Assembly (NCBI RefSeq): GCF_000801105.2
Contig: NW_026615370.1
Location: 21,787 to 85,786 of the forward strand
Origin: Raphanus sativus
Lineage: Eukaryota; Streptophyta; Magnoliopsida; Brassicales; Brassicaceae
DNA length: 64,000 bases
Direction of reading: 5' to 3'
Shown here: in pieces, positions 11,301-21,908 of the stretch
Layout: the number at the start of each line of letters is the position of its first letter
Numbering within the stretch: the first letter of the stretch is position 1
Program-made: the position numbers and the translations under genes
The notes under the pieces: generated by a model
What the model was told of the DNA's origin: nothing
What the model saw: the letters and a program-made list of their open reading frames with translations, nothing else
The model's database searches: none

Positions 11301-12931
11301 AAACTAGTAGCAGAAGTTGAAGTAAAAGAGCAGCTAAAGCTTGAAATAGGAGCAAGATCTTCAAGTAAGTATAGTTCTCCTTTGGTCACTCCTTTCCCAA
11401 TCAACTTGCTGCTTTTAATATCCTGAAACTTCACATCATCAGGACTAAAGATAACATTACATTGCAAATCAGTTGCACACCTCTTAACTGATAACAAATT
11501 TGAAGCAAAATCAGGCATATAAAGAGCTTTAGACTCCTTATCAAACAGTTTAAGACTTCCTATTCCTCTAATAGGAATCCTATCACCATTCGCAATCATT
11601 ACATGACCATCATGAGGAAGAATGTCTCTAATCAACCTAGTGTCACTTATCATGTGATGAGATGCACCAGAATCAACTATCAATGGTTTTGATGCATGAG
11701 ACTTAGCAATGAGAGCAAGAATACTAGATGGTTTGAAATGATGAGCATGATCAGTCCTAGCAAGACTAGCAATACTAGAAACCTTATGCATATCTTTCAA
11801 CCTATCAACCATGCTATCAATGCTGTCCACATTCACAGGGTTATCTATCATCCTAGCACCAAATGAATACCCAAAGTAGTTACCAGAGTTACCATTCTCC
11901 TTGAAGAGTTTTATGAGGGCATCAAGGTCGGATCTCTTGATGTAATCCTGATCAGAGTTGTTGCGGATGGTAGGTGCACCAGAATAGGCTACTAGAGACT
12001 TCCCATCACCAGTAACACTCATTGTCACCTCTTGACTCTTGCTAGTACCAGCTCCACTTGATCCTCCACTTGCACACTCTGACATATGAGCTCTTGCCTC
12101 CCGGTCCTTCATGAACTTAGCTGGCTTCAAATGGGGATGAAGAATCCAGCAGCTACTCTTCTTGTGGCCATGCTTCTTACAATGGTCACAATTCCCATTG
12201 AACTTCTCATACTTGCCTTGTATGGCTTTATTAGCTTGCGGACCTTCACCTTGTTCAGCTTGAGATGCTTGATTAGCCAATGATAGCTCTCCCTTTCTAC
12301 CAAATAAGCCAATGGAGCCCTGTTCCTTTTGAATCCGAGAGCACACTTCTTCCAAGTCCGGGAGATCATCATCTCTCAACATGTGCTGAATGAGACCATT
12401 GTATGCTGGATTCAGTGTCAACAACAGACCAAAGACCTTGTCTTGTTCCCTTCTCTTGTTAAGCTCCTCAGCATCAGTAGTGGTCGGTCTTAGCATCTCT
12501 AACTCTGACCATAGAGATCTAAACCTTCCGAGATGCTTAGTGAACTCCATGTCTTCTTGTGCAAGACTATTGATCGCTTGCTTCACTTCAAAGACTCTAC
12601 TGAGGTTTGAAGTGTTTCCATAAACCTTTTTCAAGGTATCCCATAGCTCCTTAGCCGACTCACAGTAGCTATAAGCATCCAAGATGGATGGTTCCAATGA
12701 AGCGTGCAGGACAGACATCACAAGCATATCTTCTTGCTCCCACTTCTCTACATCATCACTTGAGACTTCCTCCTTGTCTCTCTTCAACTCTCCAAGCTTT
12801 GGAGCTTCACCCTTGGTGATGTGACTCCATAAACCCTTGCAACCCACTGTGGTTCTCACCATCCGAGACCACACAAGATAGTTGGTTCCCTTGAACACAA
12901 CCGCAACTTTCATATGCATACTTCCTTCCAT
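8360..12931 (-). CDS. C2 gag-pol polyprotein, 1523 aa, intact
   Basis: One open frame, ATG at 12931, stop at 8360. Domains in order with approximate residues: gag 1-240; zinc knuckle CDHCKKHGHKKSSC near 250; aspartic protease DSGASHHMIS near 418; integrase with GHPHNKA (555), HSDVWTAPC (607), SDNGGEYTG (671) and QQNGVAERKNRHLMEVAR; acidic, Ser-rich linker 860-970; RT with KNAFLQGELEDEVYM (about 1115) and the catalytic YVDDIIITG (about 1203); RNase H CDADWAGDRADRR (about 1373) and HCDNQAAIH; tail LADVFTKAA. Particle assembly, cDNA synthesis and integration would all be encoded. Every motif expected of copia is present. The nearest relative here is C0. Confidence 0.96.
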   Translation of the reverse strand: MEGSMHMKVAVVFKGTNYLVWSRMVRTTVGCKGLWSHITKGEAPKLGELKRDKEEVSSDDVEKWEQEDMLVMSVLHASLEPSILDAYSYCESAKELWDTLKKVYGNTSNLSRVFEVKQAINSLAQEDMEFTKHLGRFRSLWSELEMLRPTTTDAEELNKRREQDKVFGLLLTLNPAYNGLIQHMLRDDDLPDLEEVCSRIQKEQGSIGLFGRKGELSLANQASQAEQGEGPQANKAIQGKYEKFNGNCDHCKKHGHKKSSCWILHPHLKPAKFMKDREARAHMSECASGGSSGAGTSKSQEVTMSVTGDGKSLVAYSGAPTIRNNSDQDYIKRSDLDALIKLFKENGNSGNYFGYSFGARMIDNPVNVDSIDSMVDRLKDMHKVSSIASLARTDHAHHFKPSSILALIAKSHASKPLIVDSGASHHMISDTRLIRDILPHDGHVMIANGDRIPIRGIGSLKLFDKESKALYMPDFASNLLSVKRCATDLQCNVIFSPDDVKFQDIKSSKLIGKGVTKGELYLLEDLAPISSFSCSFTSTSATSLSKDALWHARLGHPHNKAFKLMLPGVSFENNDCEACILGKHCKTVFPNSSTVYENCFDLIHSDVWTAPCLSRDSHKYYVSFIDEKSKYTWLTLIPTKDRVLDAFRNFQAYVTNQYHAKIKILRSDNGGEYTGNAFKQHLASHGILQQTSCPYTPQQNGVAERKNRHLMEVARTLMLQSKVPKRFWSDAVVTACYLINRTPTLVLKGQAPFEVLNNYKPSLEHMRVFGCLCYVMVPSEMRNKLEARSKKAMFVGYSHTQKGYKCYDPDTRRVLVSREVKFIEERGYYEEQNQEDLKDLTSDRASTLRTILERLGINMTQDQSRVSTARTPPRGQEVDQEPTNLDHVGGESSNGEESSGGSHDQGVVASDGAEESQPTASEESGEVSEPMVQDSVQEQEQAEPEVQNDPAPVLRRSTRVKRDASNWVNTRVYYNAQAVEHPSQAVCSFAQYPEEHCAFQVSLDESYVPRSYEEAMLIQEWRDSVNAEADAMIKNDTWYESALPKGKRAVSSRWIFTIKYLPNGKIDRRKTRLVARGFTQTYGEDYIDTFAPVAKLHTIRVVLSLAVNLEWDLWQMDVKNAFLQGELEDEVYMLPPPGLEHLVKKGNVLRLKKAIYGLKQSPRAWYHKLSTTLNGRGFRKSELDHTLFTLVTPSGIIVILVYVDDIIITGSDKAGIKATKEFLKSVFDIKDLGEMKYFLGIELCRAKEGLFISQRKYTLDLLKDAGAYGGKVAKMPMEDGYKVPREGEIEDSKLFHDPKLYRKLVGKLIYLTITRPDICFAVNQVSQHMQAPKEHHWRMVERLLMYLNGTQGLGVWMGCNKSTEVVGYCDADWAGDRADRRSTTGYCTFIGGNLVTWKSKKQKVVSCSSAEAEYRAMLKLTNELVWIKGILKHLEIDQATPMTMHCDNQAAIHIASNSVFHERTKHIEVDCHKVRQMIVLGVILPCYTRSEDQLADVFTKAARQKTMESIHIRLGLIDLSKRS

Positions 12932-13360
12932 GTCTTAACACACACACGACCCTAGTACTTCAACTCTTCACACACAAAGTTTCCTCAACCCACAAACAAG
13001 TTTCTATCTTGCTAAAGATATCAACTTGAACCGCAAAGACTAAAGCAAACACCTTTCCACACCTAGCTACCCGATTCTATCTCCTCCAAAGATATTAATC
13101 TTGAACCGAGTAAACTTAACTTGAACTGGCTGGACATGATCTAGAGCTTGAGTCTTCACACCACGAACGTAGACAACACACTCCTCAAGCTTTAATAAGC
13201 TTGAACAACTTCACTCAACCCGGAAAGAGACAAACTTTGAAGAACAGCCGCAAGAACACCAAGAACACCAAGAACACCAAGTTTCTCTTTGGATCTTCAC
13301 TAAGGAATCACCAAAGAGTTCACGCGAACTCAGATTGTCTTCAACCTGGCTCTGATACCA
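12932..13360 (-). other. C2 leader and primer-binding site
   Basis: 429 bp between gag and the 5' LTR. The PBS reads GCTCTGATACCA on the plus strand (13349-13360) and abuts the LTR. A run of three 9-bp AAGAACACC units lies near 13251-13280 (GGTGTTCTT on the element strand). No gene is seen. Confidence 0.85.
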
Positions 13361-13954
13361 TATTATTTTGTGTAATCTGAGTGTAAATAAGGATTAAAGA
13401 GAGATTAAGAGAGTGAAAAGTCTAGAAATAATTCTCAGATGTAATAGTAACCAAGACTAGATAGAGAGAAACATAACTTGCTTAGCTTTTTATTAATGAG
13501 AGGATTACAAATATATAGAGAAACTAAGACAAGGGTTTCGACAATGAACCTAGACAGGTTACTATACTAAGCATGTGAAGTCAAGGATAAGGGGAGCGCA
13601 ACACTGAGCTTAACCAATCAGGTGCACCACATGCTTTGGCATCTTGACTAGATGCCTTTTACTTTCCAGACCATGACAGCCTGTATGCGCGCCTCTTCCC
13701 TCTTCCCTTAACGGTCACATGGTTTGTAATTCAAACCATGGTTGCGCAGTCTAACCTTCTACACCACTTGGAGTCTTTGCAACACTTTACTTCTCTTCAC
13801 TTAGTTACCATTGTCACTGTGGTAACTATTGTAATAGTGAATAGTGTGCATTCACTATTCTCTATTCACTATTTGCCCAAACTCCCAAATAGTGTAGAAA
13901 CCTCATCTCTTCCTTAGTCTCATCTCTTCTTCACTTAAGCCTCTCATCTCAACA
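13361..13954 (-). repeat. C2 5' LTR
   Basis: 594 bp, equal in length to 7624-8217 and nearly identical. It is followed by CTGGA, the second copy of the target duplication. Confidence 0.95.
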
Positions 13955-15469
13955 CTGGATGAGTGGAGAGAATCAGTGGGAGATGAGATAGGAGCTATGA
14001 TCAAGAATGATACATGGTTTGAAACTCAACTTCCAAAAGGCAAGAAGGCAGTAACAAGTCGCCTACTCTTCACTATCAAGTACAAAGCAAATGGACAACC
14101 AGAAAGGAAGAAGACAAGGCTGGTTGCAAGAGGGTACACTCAAGTCTATGGAGAAGACTATTTGGATACATTTGCACCAGTGGCTAAGCTTCACACCATA
14201 AGAGTTGTTCTCTCCTTGGCTGTTAACTTGGAATGGGATCTCTGGCAAATGGATGTCAAGAATGCATTTCTTCAAGGAGAATTAGAAGATGAAGTCTACA
14301 TGAGGCCACCACCAGGAATGGAAGACATGGTCAAACCAGGAAATGTACTTAGATTGAAGAAGGCAATCTATGGATTGAAGCAATCACCAAGAGCCTGGTA
14401 TCACAAGCTTAGCACAACCCTTAATGGAAGAGGGTTTTTGAAATCAGAATCTGACCATACTCTCTTCACTCTCACCAGCAAGCAAGGCATTGTTGTAATC
14501 CTCATCTATGTTGATGATATTATCATCACTGGCAGCAACAAGGAAGGTATAATCTCAACTAAAGCTTTTCTTAAATCCTCATTTGATATTAAAGATTTGG
14601 GAGAGCTTAAGTACTTCCTTGGGATAGAAATATGCCGCTCTAAAGAGGGGCTCTTCTTATGCCAAAGGAAGTACACACTTGATCTTTTAAATGAGGCAGG
14701 AGAGCTTGGTGGAAGAGTAGCCAAGACACCACTTGAAGAGGGTTACAAGATATTGCGTGAGGGGGAGTTTGAAGATACACCATTTGGAGACTTCAAACTC
14801 TATAGAAGAATGGTGGGGAAGCTGATCTATCTCACCATCACAAGACCAGACATTTGTTTTGCTGTCAACCAAGTGAGCCAGCATATGCAAGCACCAAAGG
14901 TTCATCATTGGAACATGGTGGAGAGGATCTTGAGATACCTAAGGGAGGCTCCTGGTCAAGGTGTTTGGATGGGGTGCAACAAGAGCACAGAGATTGTAGG
15001 ATATTGTGATGCAGATTGGGCTGGTGATAGGGTGGACAGGAGGTCTACTACTGGCTATTGCACCTTCATAGGAGGCAATCTGGTCACTTGGAAAAGCAAG
15101 AAACAGAAGGTGGTATCATGTTCAAGTGCTGAGGCAGAGTATAGAGCAATGAGGAAGCTTACTAGTGAGCTCATTTGGATCAGAAACCTGCTAAGAGATT
15201 TGGGCATTGAGACAACAACACCAATCACAATGCACTGTGATAACCAGGCAGCCATTCATATAGCTTCAAACTCAGTGTTCCATGAGAGGACAAAGCATAT
15301 TGAAGTGGATTGCCACAAGGTTAGACAAGCAGTGGAGCAGAAGATAATTTTACCTTGCTACACTAGAAGTGAAGACCAGCTAGCTGACATCTTCACCAAG
15401 GGAGCAAGCAACCGTGTCTGTGAGTCCATTCATCCAAGATTGGGACTCATAGACTTGGCCAGATCATGA
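13955..15469 (+). pseudogene. C1 RT-RNase H, second part of split gag-pol
   Basis: The frame resumes at CTGGATGAGTGG (LDEW) right after C2 and runs to a TGA at 15467-15469. Motifs: KNDTWFETQLPKGKKAV, LWQMDVKNAFLQGELEDEV, catalytic YVDDIIITG near 14510, FLGIEICRSKEGLF, RNase H CDADWAGDRVDRRSTTG near 15009, SSAEAEYRAM, HCDNQAAIHIA, LADIFTKGA. The protein is almost the same as the matching part of C3 although the two LTRs are largely unlike. No stop or frameshift is seen; the break is only the C2 insertion. Confidence 0.94.
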
Positions 15470-15599
15470 TCTCCTTAAGTCATGGAACATCTACTCTTTT
15501 TCCTCTTGTGTGTTTTTGTCCCATTGGGTTTTTCACACAAAAGGTTTTAATGAGGGATGTCTTCATGATTTCCAAGCTTAACCATACTGTATGGCTAAG

Positions 15600-15611
15600 C
15601 TTGAGGGGGAG
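15600..15611 (+). other. C1 polypurine tract
   Basis: CTTGAGGGGGAG lies immediately before the 3' LTR TATTGACAATGG. Confidence 0.88.
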
Positions 15612-16154
15612 TATTGACAATGGACATCAAGACATAAGAAGAAGAAACACAAGACCAAGAGGAGAAGAATATCTACACTTGGGCGCATTATTTGTATCAG
15701 GTCCATACAAGAGTATGGAATGGCTTGATGTGCAAGGCAACCATATGTGACCCAACAAGACGTGAAATGCAAGGCACAAAGTGAGGTTGACGAGTTTAAA
15801 ACACAAAGAAACTTGTGTAGACCGTTGAAGAAAGGAGACAAAGTGGAGGAATTAATTATAGTATTGTTCACATGTTCCGTTTGAGGCTTGGAACCGTTTA
15901 GGTCCTGTCGCTTTCCACAACCAGCAGCCTTCTTTGTTTATCATTTTCCTTGTTAATATCTAGCTTAGTTTATTCTGTTTATTCATGAGGCAACTTGCCT
16001 ATATAATGTTGTAACCAATCTTATTATTAAGTTAAGGAAATACAATCCTTCTTATCTCTCTCTCTCTTTGGCGACAGCCATACTCTCTCTCTTTCTCTTA
16101 TCTCTTTGCTACACTTTCATCTCTGTTCATCACTTGGATTCTTATTTTCTTACA
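15612..16154 (+). repeat. C1 3' LTR
   Basis: 543 bp, same length as 3892-4434. It ends TTCTTACA followed by the second TGAGG. Confidence 0.95.
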
Positions 16155-19100
16155 TGAGGTACTTGAGAGACTCATGATCAGTGTGTATGACAAACTCCTT
16201 AGGCCATAGATAGTGTTGCCAGGTCTGCAAAGCCCTTAATAAAGCATAGAGTTCCTTGTCATAGGTAGCATAGTTGAGAGTTGCTCCTCCAAGTTTCTCA
16301 CTGAAGTATGCTATGGGTCTTCTTTCCTGCATAAGCACAGCACCAATACCAATTCCTGAGGCATCACATTCTATTTCAAAAGTTTTATTAAAGTCAGGAA
16401 GTATGAGAAGAGGGGCATGAGTAAGCTTCTCTTTTAGGCTTTGAAAGGCAAGTTCTTGTGCTTCTCCCCATTTGAAACCGACTTCCTTCTTGATCACTTC
16501 AGTCAAAGGAGCTGCTATGGTGCTAAAGTCCCTCACAAATCGTCGGTAGAAACCAGCTAACCCATGGAAGCTTCTTACTTCACTTATGGTCTTAGGAATT
16601 GGCCACTCTTGTATAGCTTTTACCTTCTCCTGGTCCACCTTTACTCCATCTGCACTCACAACAAAACCTAGGAAGACCAAGTTATCCGTACAGAAAGTGC
16701 ACTTTTTGAGGTTAGCAAAGAGCTTTTCTTTTCTCAAAACATCAAGAACATTCCTAAGATGAACTATATGCTCTTCTAAGCTCTTAGAGTACACAAGGAT
16801 ATCTTCAAAATAAACTACCACAAACAATCCTATAAAGGATCTAAGCACATGATTCATTAATCTCATAAAAGTACTAGGAGCATTAGTTAAGCCAAAGGGC
16901 ATCACTAACCACTCATACAACCCATGCTTAGTCTTAAAGGCTGTTTTCCACTCATCTCCCTCTTTCATCCTAATTTGATGATATCCACTTTTCAAATCTA
17001 TCTTAGAAAAGATGCTAGAACCATGCAACTCATCAAGCATATCATCTAATCTAGGAATAGGGTGGCGATACTTCACTGTTATATTGTTGATTGCTCTACA
17101 ATCAACACACATGCGCCAGCTCCCATCCTTCTTGGGTACAAGGAGCACTGGTACAGCACAAGGGCTCATGCTCTCTCGGATGTGGCCTTTCTCCATCAAC
17201 TCTTCAACCTGTCTTTGTAGCTCCTTAGTCTCCACTGGATTAGTTCTGTATGCTGGTCTGTTAGGAAGAGTAGCTCCTGGCACAAAATCAATCTGATGCT
17301 CAATCCCTCGGGTAGGTGGTAGACCTATGGGATTATCTTCTGGAAATACATCTTCAAATTCCTGTAAAAGAGCTAACATCTCACTCGGATACACCGGTGT
17401 ACACTCAGTTAGATTTAAAAGAGTTTCTTTAAAGACAAGCAATAGAACAGGCTGGTTAGAGTGAAGAGATCTTTTGATATCACCAGCTTTGGCATAGAAG
17501 TTGTGCTGCTTGTTTTTCTCTGGTTTGAGATCGATTTCTTTCTTCTTTTGAAGCTGCAACTGATCTTGATGCACTTCCTTAGGATTCAGAGGCACCAGAG
17601 TAGTCTTCCTACCATTAAACTCAAAAGAATGCTTGTTTGCAAAGCCATCATGTGTGACTTTTCTATCAACCTGCCACGGCCTACCAAGCAAGATATGACT
17701 TGCTTCCATTGGTATCACATCACAGAGGATCTCATCTTCATACCTACCAATGGAGAAGGGTACAGAGACTTGTGTGGATACTCTCATCTCACCCTCTTCA
17801 TTAAGCCACTGCAGCCGGTAAGGTTTAGGATGTTTCTGAGTTTCTAGTCCAAGCTTCTTCACCATGGTCTCACTAGCAACATTAACACAGCTCCCACCAT
17901 CAATGATCAGGCTACATATCTTCCCTTGAACCATGCAGCGTGTGTAGAACAAGTTCTCTCTTTGCTCAAGCTCCACGGGTTTGTTTTGCACGCTGAGAGT
18001 CCTTCTTGCAACCAACAATCTTCCCTGAACTGGTCCTTCTTCATACTCTTCATCTGAAAGCTCCTGATCGTCCTCAAGCTTCTCATCCTGAGATTCATAC
18101 TCTCCATTGTCCAAGAGGATCATGACTCGCTTGTTAGTGCACTCATTAGCATAGTGACCACGCCCTTGACATTTGAAACACTTGACATCCCTGGCTCGTG
18201 AAGAAGTAGCTTCAGTTTTCCCTTTGTCTTTGCTGATAGTACTGCCTGGCTTGGTATCTTCTTTTGGCTGAAACTTATTATCCTTATGATACGCTGGTTT
18301 CTCATCTTTAGCCTGCTGATACTTGCTGGTACCATAGCTCCCTCGTGACTGATGCTTTCTCTTAACTTGCTGCTCCACCAGAATTGCTTTGTGTAGCATT
18401 TCTTCCATCTCAACATAGTGTTGCATCTCCACATTGTCTTGTATCTCACGGTTAAGTCCTCCAAGGAACCGAGCCATAGTTGCCTCTCTATCCTCTGATA
18501 TGCAAGCTCTCAACATCAACAACTCCATCTCTTGGAAGTATTCTTCTACAGATCGTGATCCTTGTGTGAGCTTTCTTAGTCTTTGATGGAGATCACGATG
18601 GTAATGGTTTGGTACAAACCTCCTGCGCATCACAGCTTTCATCTCAGCCCAAGTCTCAATAGGAAACTCACCATTGCGCCTCTTGGTCGTAACCAACTGA
18701 TCCCACCAGCTCAAGGCATAATCATAAAATTCAGTAGCAGCCACTTGAATCTTCTTAAGCTCAGTGTAATGTTGACAGTTGAAAACTAGCTCAATCTTCT
18801 TCTCCCACTCAAGATAAGCATCTGGATCAGCCTTGCCATGGAAAGGGGGGATTTTTAGCTTCAACCCAGCTAGTTCATTGCGTGGACGATGCTCACGCCT
18901 GTGCCTTCGGTTGCTACGACTGCTGTGTCTAGAGTCTGAGCTGTGCCGTTCTCTTTCATAGTAGTTGTCAGTCTCTTCTGAACCATCATGCTCTCTTCTA
19001 GCCGGTTCTCGTCGGTTCTGCCTTGGTTCACGTCTAGGTTCTGAAGACTGAGCATCAAGCTCTTCGCGGAAGGTACCCAATCTTGTTTCCATCATAGTGT

Positions 19101-19179
19101 GCATACGGCGAGTTAAAGCTTCAAGCAAGGCTTTATGCTCTAGACTAACACCTGCATCATCTTCTTCATCTCCAGCCAT
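16155..19179 (-). pseudogene. G-1 gag-protease-RT-RNase H part of a split gag-pol
   Basis: Start: ATG at 19179 ([10 protein letters not shown], in a GTACCATGG context that matches the G+2 start). Domains: Arg/Ser-rich N-terminus, gag core ([28 protein letters not shown]), zinc knuckle [14 protein letters not shown] near 18138-18180, protease [13 protein letters not shown] near 17880-17915, RT ([24 protein letters not shown]) and RNase H ([24 protein letters not shown]). The RT active site reads YFED where G-2 and G+2 read YFDD (near 16801), changing a catalytic Asp to Glu. An in-frame ATG at 19314 would add a hydrophobic stretch but lies in the leader. The frame is cut by C1 at the RNase H/integrase side. 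Confidence 0.93.
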
Positions 19180-19620
19180 AGTACCTGAGATAAACAAAAG
19201 AAAGTAACCAGTAAGTAGTTCAAGAAACAAAACAAAACAAAATAGATTCAAATAAGGAAACAACAAGTGATGATAGAAACTTGAACAACACGGATCAGGT
19301 TTGATTTTTAACACTCTTTCTACACTTACACCAATAGATCAAGTTCAGCAAAGGATGATATGAATCAACAATCACAGATCTATGGGTATAAGAACAAATC
19401 GATTCAAGCAAACACAAACAACTTATAGATCTAGGAGTTTCAAAACCGTAATCAACAAGAATATGAATGGACTTTTTAGAAAACCTTGTCGAAACACTTA
19501 GATCTATCAGTTCTGAGACAAACATACACAGATCTAGCAATAGTGATGAAATAGATGAACAGATCTATAAGAAAATCGAACAAACAACACTTCCCTAGCC
19601 AGAGTTGCTCTGATACCACT
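19180..19620 (-). other. G-1 leader and primer-binding site
   Basis: 440 bp. GCTCTGATACCA at 19607-19618 is the PBS, two bases from the LTR. Repeated AGATCTA/TAGATCT hexamers occur (for example near 19376, 19428, 19500, 19531, 19560). No gene is seen. Confidence 0.85.
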
Positions 19621-20419
19621 TGATACACTCCTAGGATGCTTCTCTGGTTATATGGGGGATAGATCCTTGCAAGGACGAATCAGTGACTCAAGTTCTTCAA
19701 GGGTTGTGGATCGAATGGTGACACAAGAGATGTGAAAGTACTCTTGATACTCCTAGATATCTAGTTCGGATATGACACACCGAAGAAGAGATCCTTGGGC
19801 TGTTGGATACTACTCACCAACAAGATCACTCGCCGACTTGATAACAAGAAGAAGAGAGAACAAGAGAATAAAGGTTTATGAAAAGATAACTTGATGGGTA
19901 TTAGGGTTTGCGGATACAACATATATATAGGCTGAGACTTGTACATGCACAAGCTCACTAAAGGAACATACTCCTTGTGTTTCAAATAAAAAGGAAATAA
20001 AAAGAAACCATAGTCTAAAATTATAACATAAGATAAATATGCATCCGAGATGCACCCATGATACATCATCTAGGAGATGTGTAAGTGAACTTGATGCCTC
20101 ATTAAAAACCTTAGATAGAAAACCCAGTGGGACAAAACTATCTAAGGGAAAAAGAGTACACCAAGCCACTTGCCTAGATGATGATCAGCTTGATGGTGAT
20201 GTTGCTTGAATGGTGATAAGTGTGTCTTGGTTGATCAAGCTTCTTCCAAGACCTTCTTCTTGCTTCCAGGCTATCATGAGTAATCCTCCAATGGCTTTCT
20301 TGAGTTGTCTACTCCTTGAACGAGTAATAGGACCTTCTGGTATGGTTAAGACATCTTCAGCAGCTGGCTCATCTAGCATCACATTGTCTTCATGAGTTGG
20401 CTGGTCCATGATCACATCA
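19621..20419 (-). repeat. G-1 5' LTR
   Basis: 799 bp, pair of 1684-2481. It is followed by CTAGA at 20420-20424 and then by the rest of the G+1 integrase. Confidence 0.95.
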
Positions 20420-21354
20420 CTAGAACTATAGTATCTGATAGAGACACTAAGTTTCTTAGTTACTTTTGGAAGACACTTTGGTCTAAGTTAGGCACTAAGC
20501 TATTGTTCTCTACTACTTGTCACCCGCAAACTGATGGACAAACTGAAGTAGTGAATAGAACTCTAGGAACACTCTTGCGTGCATTCATTAAAAAGAATTT
20601 GAAATCATGGGAAGACTATTTACCTCATTGTGAGTTTGCATATAATCATGCTGTGCATTCTGCTTCTAAGTTTTCACCATTTGAGATTGTTTATGGGTTC
20701 AATCCCACCTCTCCTTTAGATCTAATACCTTTACCTGAGTGTGAAAGAGTTAGTCTTGACGGAAAGAAGAAGGCAGAGCTAGTGCAACAACTCCATGAGC
20801 AAGCAAGGCGTAATATTGAAGAAAAGACTAAGCAGTATGTCAAGCATGCAAACAAAGGCAAACGTGAGATGGTCTTTAAAGAAGGTGACCAAGTTTGGGT
20901 TCACCTAAGGAAAGAAAGGTTCCCTGATGAAAGGAAGTCTAAGCTCATGCCGCGAATAGATGGACCTTTTGAGGTCATAAGGAAGATCAGCAACAATGCT
21001 TACAAGCTGGATCTCCAAGGTAAGTACAACGTGAGTAATAGTTTCAATGTTACTGACTTGATCCCTTTTATTGCAGATGAACCAGATTTGAGGACAAATC
21101 CTTTTCAAGAGGGAGGGAATGATGTGATCATGGACCAGATAGATGATGGAGAAGATGAGACTAAGGATCAACCAGCTCAAGAGGATACCTTAGAAGTTTC
21201 AGAAGGACCAATGACTCGTGCTAGAGTTAAGAAGCTCAAAGAAGCCATTGGAGGTTTACTTAGGAAGTCTCTGAATCAAGATGAATGTCTTGGAGGAAGC
21301 TTGATACTTCAAGACACCCTTATCACCATCCAAGCTATCTCACCATCAAGCTGA
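20420..21354 (+). pseudogene. G+1 pol 3' part: integrase end and tail
   Basis: It continues the frame interrupted at 1683: [62 protein letters not shown], then the GPF module ([20 protein letters not shown]) and [26 protein letters not shown], where the polypurine tract is translated. The last ~78 codons lie in the LTR (21120-21354). The frame is open here, unlike G+2, which has lost one base in the same motif. The element lacks its 5' two thirds, so it is a relic. Confidence 0.9.
21107..21119 (+). other. G+ polypurine tract (G+1), coding
   Basis: AAGAGGGAGGGAA lies directly before the LTR TGATGTGATC and is translated as part of QEGGN. The G+2 counterpart is 56582-56594. Confidence 0.88.
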
Positions 21355-21908
21355 GTATCATCTAGGCTAGCAAGAGAAGTGTGCTCTTTTCCTGTCTTAG
21401 TTTTTGTCCCACTGGGTTTTGCTAAGATAGGTTTTTAACGAGGCCTTGTCTTGCTAATCAAATCACCTAGCATGATACTCTCGAACCACATAAGTACCTT
21501 ATGTTATTTTTAGACTATGTTTTCTTATTTCGTTACACAAGTCAAAGAGGAGCCTGTTCCTTAATGACTCTTGTTGTTTCCGAGACCTTGTGCATGTACA
21601 AGGATCTCACTATATATGTGTGTGTCTCGTAGTCTAATAAGATCATCCAATCTTTTATCTAAAAACCCTTGTTCTCTCTGACTTGTCTTTGCGAGTTCTT
21701 GAGTTCTGTTGGTGAGTAATATCCAGCAATTTCTAGTTGTCTAAGGAGGTGTGTTATATCCAATCTAGTCAACTAAACCGTGTCAAGGAGCCATTCCGCA
21801 ACTCTTTGATTCATCACCATTTCACTGCCTTGAAGATCTTGAGTCTTTGATTCGATCTTGCAAGGATCTATCCATATCATCCAGAGAAATCATCCTAGGA
21901 TCGTATTA
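21120..21908 (+). repeat. G+ LTR shared by G+1 (as 3' LTR) and G+2 (as 5' LTR)
   Basis: 789 bp, TGATGTGATC to GATCGTATTA (TG...TA). Upstream is a pol 3' end with polypurine tract; downstream is a PBS and gag. One LTR therefore serves two elements, giving LTR-interior-LTR-interior-LTR. Two substitutions relative to 56595-57383 were noticed (near 21157 and 21868). TATATAT at 21611-21617 is the likely promoter box. Confidence 0.95.
21611..21617 (+). promoter_or_regulatory. G+ LTR TATA box
   Basis: TATATAT follows CTCAC in the middle of the LTR. The equivalent minus-strand box in G- LTRs is TATATATA. Confidence 0.5.

Larger units (their letters stand above)
7624..13954 (-). mobile_element. C2: intact Ty1/copia element, minus strand
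   Basis: LTRs at 7624-8217 and 13361-13954 (594 bp each) are flanked by CTGGA at 7619-7623 and 13955-13959, within the C1 polyprotein between integrase and RT. One LTR difference was noticed (G near 7731, A near 13468). It has one open 1523-codon gag-pol, PPT and PBS. All parts of an autonomous element are present, making it one of the two best candidates here for recent activity. Confidence 0.96.
3892..16154 (+). mobile_element. C1: Ty1/copia element, split by C2
   Basis: Two 543-bp LTRs (3892-4434 and 15612-16154) are flanked by TGAGG at 3887-3891 and 16155-16159. Removing C1 and one TGAGG restores the G- sequence exactly as in G-2 near 34060. LTRs differ by one substitution (C near 4050 against A near 15770). 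The order is PBS, gag, protease, integrase, RT, RNase H, PPT. Without C2 the gag-pol frame would be open. Confidence 0.95.
1684..20419 (-). mobile_element. G-1: Ty3/gypsy element on minus strand, split by C1
   Basis: LTRs lie at 1684-2481 and 19621-20419, with target duplication CTAGA at 1679-1683 and 20420-20424. It sits inside the integrase region of G+1. The gag-protease-RT-RNase H-integrase order is that of gypsy. The copy is dead: it carries a nonsense codon in pol, an altered RT active site and the C1 insertion. An equivalent element (G-2) sits at the same position of G+2 with the same CTAGA, so the pair most simply arose by duplication of one insertion. Confidence 0.93.

Noticed and set aside
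19180..19314. Upstream in-frame ATG adding ~45 residues with a hydrophobic segment to G- gag
   Set aside because: It lies in the leader, and G+2 has no equivalent ATG while sharing the GTACCATGG start. Most likely untranslated.
19607..19618. tRNA-like motifs (GCTCTGATACCA and its inverse TGGTATCAGAGC) seen many times
   Set aside because: Twelve to thirteen bases only, always next to an LTR: primer-binding sites, not tRNA genes.
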